A DNA stretch of 64,000 bases, taken from Bolinopsis microptera (Eukaryota; Ctenophora; Tentaculata; Lobata; Bolinopsidae). Below, one piece after another: positions 58,556-64,000 of this stretch. A program made the translations under genes and the position numbers. A model generated the notes under the pieces. It searched no databases, had not been told where the DNA came from, and saw nothing but the letters and a program-made list of their open reading frames with translations. Every line of letters starts with the position of its first letter. Position 1 is the stretch's first letter. The stretch is from positions 6,069,538-6,133,537 of the forward strand of contig NC_087084.1 in the NCBI RefSeq assembly GCF_026151205.1, read 5' to 3'.

Positions 58556-59060
58556 TGTTTTTATTGTTTTTCACACGGTGCAAGTACATAATTAACCGTT
58601 AAATGAGTAGAGATCTTAATTGTAAATGAGTCAAAATCAATACGTTTAGCTGTAATATGACAGCTATAATATAACCGCTAATCATAACCAACTATAATAT
58701 ATTTTAGAATATAACTGTTACATATGTAACAGATTTTAAACTTTAAGTATGAGGTCTGTAGATTAAGGGTGACATAGGTGTACCTTAAAAATAGTCGTTT
58801 TAAGTGTGAGTTTAAGTACGAACTTGAGTATGACTCGATTTGGTAAATACCAATTTTGAGGGATTTTAAGTGTGACACTTAAAAATTAAGGGTGACACTT
58901 AAAAGAGAATTTCGTGAATACCATTTGTAGAGTTGCCACTTAAACTCCTTTTTAAGTGCGACCTCATCCTTAAACTGCTGTTTAAGTATGACCTAAATGT
59001 TGGTAAATACGGCCCTAATTGTGTCGGTTTATATATTTACCAGGCGGCGCTCAAATTGCA

Positions 59061-59730
59061 TGATCAATAACGCTAATTTGTCCTTATTGGACTTTATTTT
59101 TACGGACATAAGTTAATAGTTGCAAATGCCAGATGCTACAAGTTAAGCACTAGCGTTCATTTTAATGTCCGTTTATTTTAATATCCGTTCGAATTTTGGC
59201 GGACGTTTTAAATTGTTAGTAAATAGAGCATTGAGCGGTCACGTTTATTTTAATGTCCTCTCAAAATTATGGCTACGCCCGTTCACATTATTTCCGGTTG
59301 CGGTACGGGTAAAATAACGTCCGAATAAAGCTATCCGATAAACTCAGGCAGAGCTTTCGGACTGTAAAACTGGACAACTTGAAATGTTGAAGAACGCCGT
59401 TAAGACATCTGTTGTTGACTCACCTAAAACACAAACATACAGTTCAATGGCGAAGAATTCACAGCCAAAGCTGAGCAAGTCATAAGCTTGGAAACGCTCA
59501 AAAGCGTAGTAAAACGTGTTGTTGAGGAAGAGGACCGCAGTCGCAACGTCATTGTATTTGGTACGTCACAAGGGAGCGAGATATATAGAGAACTTATTGA
59601 CACAGTTAGCGAGATTTTTCAAAACATTGGACAGAAACCATAGATTGTTGAAGCGTGCAGAATTGCCACGAAATCTAAGGACAATTCAGTTACAGCATCA
59701 TTAATAAGTGAGCTTACGTTATTCGTTTAA

Positions 59731-59732
<2 letters not shown>
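59061..59732 (+). repeat. ORF1-derived repeat, right copy
   Basis: Matches the left copy from TGATCAATAA, CGCTAATTTGTCCTTATTGG to TTACGTTATTCGTTTAAG. Here the ORF1 fragment continues across VVEEEDRSRNVIVFGTSQGS and EIFQNIGQKP before a stop. The element's 3' end runs straight into the TCTG microsatellite. Confidence 0.82.
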
Positions 59733-60160
<428 letters not shown>

Positions 60161-60164
60161 AATT

Positions 60165-60935
60165 TCCGAGCGGCTTAATTAAGAAAACGGTAAGAGTTAC
60201 GGCAGTCTCTATATTTACTAGGCGTTTTTAATGCTAAATGTGTTTCACTTTCAGTGTTTCATAGGTAATGAAACATATTAACATAATATTAATATTATGA
60301 ATTGGGTCATGCCATGTGAATTTTATATGCTAATCTGCATTCATCACGCTTTTTATACTAATAAATTATTCTTATGTAATGAGTAAGCACGAGAATTTAC
60401 CTATGATACTAATACTAATAATAATAATTAGAACCCATAGATTTATTTTTTCTGGCATTACCATTTAGTGACAAAATTCGTGCTACCCAGGGTCTGCAGG
60501 CCACCTGGCCACCCATGATGGGGTGTCATAATCATGTATTTGTAACTTGCGGTGGATCGAACAAGTAGCCTCAAAACTATTTGGACTGTAATACTAATAT
60601 GTAATAGCCCCTAGGCTTATTAAACAACATAACTCATGATGCTAATTTGCTCAAAAGACACTTTTAACACATTTCTCAAGGTAACTTCATGATAGCTATT
60701 AGAGCCTCAGACGTGTTACCGAAGCTCTAATGTTCTACAAAAAAATGTATAATCATGTTTTTGGCTAATACTATGACAAAATTAAAAACTACTCTTTTCG
60801 TAATTCATTTATTTGCAAAACTTTGATTATCAGAACAGTATTTCAATAATAATAGTAATACTATTTTCCAAAACTGCTTATCTATCAAAAGTTTATTAAC
60901 ATCTACTTTCAGTTTATAGATTACACTAATCTTAA
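60165..60935. other. Spacer, no gene seen
   Basis: Downstream flank of the transposase-like gene; probably includes its 3' UTR on the minus strand. Confidence 0.45.
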
Positions 60936-60940
60936 GTCTA

Positions 60941-63923
60941 TTAATCGAAATCCTTAAATAATTCCCTGTTAAAGGGCGTATCTTTAACTTTCTTCGACTT
61001 TGGAGTCGAGTCTGTATCAGTTCTGTACCGCTTGTGCGTTACTCTACCCGAAAACTCTTTCCGTGCAGCTCCTATCTGGAGGACACTCATCAATTGAGTG
61101 TCTTCAGTCCGTCGTCGTTGAACAGCGTGGGACACAAGTGCGACAGTGTGCTCCACAGATTGACTATGGCAAGGAATCCTACAAATCAGAGGGGCTTCCC
61201 GTATCTTTTCCAGTTCAGCACTTGACATTACGGAGAGGAGGGGAGGGCACGTTACTCGCTCCCACTCATTGTCGTACGTCTGGAAGAATATCTTCATTGG
61301 AACCGGACCGTTCTCTTTCTGAATGAAGGGCAAATTAGTTATTTGATCGGTAAATCGTAATAATAATATAACTGAAACAGGGACAGAGTTCGTGGTATAT
61401 TTGACAGACTAGGTAGACTCAGCAAATTAGTTAACAAATTCTGCATTCTGCTAGTTCAGTAGAATGAACGCACAGTCTTACTTTTCGTTTGTCAGATTTT
61501 GATGCAAAAGCATAATATCGGCAGACTTACTAAGTCTGCCGATCACTTAACATGGTCACTTAACATGGTAAAGTATCGTCAATTGGTTTGGAAATCAAAC
61601 CATTGCATAATTACAATATCACTATAGTTATACATGCTCTATAAACTCACCTCAACTTTCATTCTGACCATCTCAAAATATGTCGTACATTTGAAGACTA
61701 TCTTCGGGCACTTGAAATGTCGGATTCGTCTAGGTCGCCGAACGCCAGACTCTCTTTCAACGTGCTTGTCCCACTCCTCTGAACGACGAATATTCTTTAC
61801 GATCCCTATTCCTTTCTCTCGATGGTCTCTGTTGTGATCGCCTGGATAATAAATATGTATATAAAGTTTTTTACAATAGATGTAAAATATTGTTGGTTGG
61901 ATATTGTGTTAAAGTCAAGTGTGCAAGTGAATTTATAACCGCAAGAATTCGGACGTAAGCACAGAATACCACTACCAGCTGAATATTCACTGCTCTGATA
62001 GTAATAGTATCATATTGTTATTTTAAGTGTGCCTAGCTATATTACCCACTTTCCGTATTCATTTTTTGTTGTTGTTATTCTTACCTAGCATGGCGAGTAT
62101 CACACTCTCGGGATGAGCCATATAGCCGTTCTGTTGTATTGACTCGAATATGACCTTACGCTCTGCTGGTTCGCAGTGTTCTCTTGTGAACCGTATTTGG
62201 TCAAATAGGTGGGCTGGGGCGTCTATTAAGCTGCTCTTCATCTTGATGTTGGCAAACACCTATTGAGATTTAGTCCAATTTAATAGAAATTCTGAGTAAC
62301 TTTGGTACTTAAGGGAAACATAGGCTGAACATTCTCTGATTTTCATCAATATTGTAAGAGCATTTAAATTTGAATAAACATTAGCAATCAATTCACAAGT
62401 GCCAGCACTGTAATCTGATTTTTACCTTGTAATAGACATTTACAATAAAGTTGACCATCCTCTCTAAACACTCCGAAATATGGGAGTTGTAGGTAAGATC
62501 CCCCGAAATGTAAAATCGGAGGATTCTGGCCCCAAACGTAATCCACCGAGCAGTGGAGCAGTTTCCTATCGCGTTATACACGAAGTCGTCGTGTAAACCA
62601 GTCTCGACAGTGATGCAGTACTTATACATAAGTTTTGCATCATTTGACATCTTACTCAGCGTCTGAAAAAAAAACAGATTGTTATTAATTTTAACGTTGC
62701 TAGGTAAGAGCTCTATGATTTTGTCGAACATTATCGCAATGATTGATAAACATGGAACTGCAAAACGGTTCAGTAAGTTATCTTCCCAGCAAATTATAAA
62801 CGTAGTTACTATCTAACAATAAGATTATCCATTATTAACCATATCAATTTTAAATTATATATCACCTCTTGGGGCAGTCGAGGAAAACCTTTGCCAATCT
62901 TTTTAAATACTCTAACTGGTTTCAGCCAAAGTTCGTTGGACATAATGAAGGGCCCCATAGGTCCGTCAAAGTCACCAGGTGCTGTAATGATATATAATAA
63001 TGATATACACGTTATTTTGAGTGTAAGTGTAAGAATTAACGATGATAATATTAATTGTAAAGTGAAATTTATTGGCGTAGTTATCGAGGAAATCCCTGCA
63101 ATCGTTATAGTAATAAGGAATGTTTAATACTGTGGAAATTCTGAACTGTTATTTTAAAATACTATAACATATCTCTAAATTTAAAATAAATAACACACCC
63201 TTGGTACTTCCTCCATAGTGAAAGTACAATTTTCTCAAGGGGAGTTCCACTTGGTGTAAGAGGCACAGGGCTCTTTGGAGTGTTCGATGTAGCAGAACCT
63301 CAAACTCTCGAAAAGCACCTCCCTGAAAATTGTTTATTTTAATATGTTTTAACGAACGAAATGGTTGTCTAATAGTATCCAATGCTCAGCTAAAAGATGA
63401 AAAGTTCCTTATCTGAAATGAAAAATAAGTTATTTACTTACCAGATAGCCAGAATTAACACTAGTGTTGTCTCCACCTATACACAATGTTTTGTCCGTGC
63501 TTATCCCTCGACTTTCAAAGTAGTTACACAATCCCAGAGCAAGGCCTTTACCTGTGGTATGAAGATTAAGTAATCAACAAAGAATCGGCATAAATGTAAC
63601 ATTGTAACTGCAGAACCTATTCCGGAAATCTAATGCAACATTAAAATGGAACGAGACATATATAACGTTAGTCGTTAGACCGTTTATTATGTACCAATGA
63701 TCAAAATAACATCGCAATGTATAAAAATATATTCATCTAAGTATAATCTTTATCTAGTGCTTACCAGTCGATTGCTCAGGAACAAACATCCCCAAAGGGA
63801 TCGCACCAGGCTGTTCTACCACAGAGTAGTGGCTCCGTTTCCCCACACTATGTCGTATGTGACCTTTTTCATCTTTTTGGCTCATCCTTATATTCTTATC
63901 CTCCTTTCCGTCAAAGAATATTG
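60941..63923 (-). CDS. Transposase-like (hAT/RNase H-like) multi-exon gene, 5' incomplete
   Basis: Eight exons: 63765-63923, 63442-63551, 63199-63322, 62866-62981, 62426-62662, 62085-62259, 61651-61841 and 60941-61318. All junctions are GT-AG with matching phases, giving 495 residues with no stop. Order of motifs: IFFDGKEDKNIRMS, SHYSVVEQPGAIPLGMFVPE, CIGGDNTSVNSG (acidic catalytic-type site), HRTLQRALCLLHQVELPLRK, GPMGPFIMSN, STARWITFGARILRFY (cf. the RW motif of hAT transposases), AHPESVILAMLG, and a basic C-terminus (RTDTDSTPKSKKVKD). I recall multi-copy, usually intronless invertebrate proteins with these motifs. Introns and an open frame suggest a host-adopted copy. The 5' exons lie beyond the window. 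Confidence 0.8.
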
Positions 63924-64000
63924 CTGCAAAATAGCTGTTTTTAATCTAAAGCGTACTAATTCTAATGGTAAAGTTAATGTCGCTGTTTATTTTTAAAATT

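Larger units (their letters stand above)
57403..59017 (+). mobile_element. PIF/Harbinger-like element, defective
   Basis: Ends TAGGGCCGTATTTACCAA and the exact inverse TTGGTAAATACGGCCCTA. Subterminal arrays of GTGACACTTAAAA / TTAAGTGTGACACTTAAAA words follow. Flanked by TA on both sides of GGGCCG; Harbinger duplications are usually TWA, so the exact boundary is open. It carries two short frames of transposon type. It lies between the two ORF1-derived repeats. Confidence 0.75.

Noticed and set aside
60981-61326. Plus-strand frames opposite the last exon of the transposase-like gene
   Set aside because: The minus-strand exon fits the phase and motifs of the upstream exons; the plus-strand frames do not connect to anything.

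Overview
This is a eukaryotic, AT-rich window with spliced genes (GT-AG introns, mostly 0.1-1 kb) and many transposons. The best guess is a cnidarian, probably a medusozoan. The clues are a class A GPCR whose DRY region is replaced by an SKLLILEYPL-type motif, extracellular proteins with PAN/apple-like cysteine modules, and the mixture of RTE-like LINEs, ORF1-type proteins, Harbinger, hAT-like and foldback elements. No gene fixes the species; the conserved actin only says animal. The organism call is an inference.

Region 1-27 kb: the main feature is a tandem cluster of nine small genes, all on the minus strand. Each has two exons. A short first exon (61-67 nt) encodes a signal peptide, and a phase-1 intron of 140-820 bp follows. 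A single second exon then encodes an acidic linker, a four-cysteine half-EGF-like module (C-x10-C-x-C-x10-C in its basic form), one transmembrane helix and a short cytoplasmic tail. Two subfamilies alternate along the cluster. Members differ by duplicated cysteine modules, lost cysteines, shifted tails, a moved splice acceptor and mosaic exon/intron histories. I do not recognise the family. It looks like a fast-evolving membrane-protein cluster and is the best candidate here for an undescribed system. Tandem minisatellites, an RTE-like LINE (7.1-9.4 kb) with an 18-bp flanking repeat, a GPCR gene (22-23 kb) and an ORF1-type retroelement gene (23.9-24.8 kb) are interspersed.

Region 27-36 kb: the 3' end of an unknown plus-strand gene follows an array of 23-bp repeats carrying CRE-like and E-box motifs. 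Next come a giant foldback element carrying a GIY-YIG nuclease fragment, itself inserted in a MITE, and a 3.8-kb transposon whose 1-kb inverted arms duplicate the C-terminus of its own broken transposase-like protein.

Region 36-49 kb: a plus-strand gene encodes a type I membrane protein with a PAN-like module. A retroelement tail relic follows. A minus-strand receptor-like gene has PAN-, ricin-like and sushi-like segments. Its only visible intron resembles foldback-element DNA and is bounded by 12-bp direct repeats, and its last residues come from a dispersed 85-bp repeat.

Region 49-64 kb (minus-strand genes): a five-exon actin gene; the 3' seven exons of a carbohydrate sulfotransferase; a broken PIF/Harbinger element between two copies of an ORF1-derived repeat; a 430-bp TCTG microsatellite; and an eight-exon gene for a transposase-like (hAT/RNase H-like) protein that keeps an open frame and may be domesticated. 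It runs off the right edge.

The actin and GPCR genes each carry one single-base length error at a homopolymer. This suggests assembly errors, so some apparent breaks elsewhere should be read with caution.
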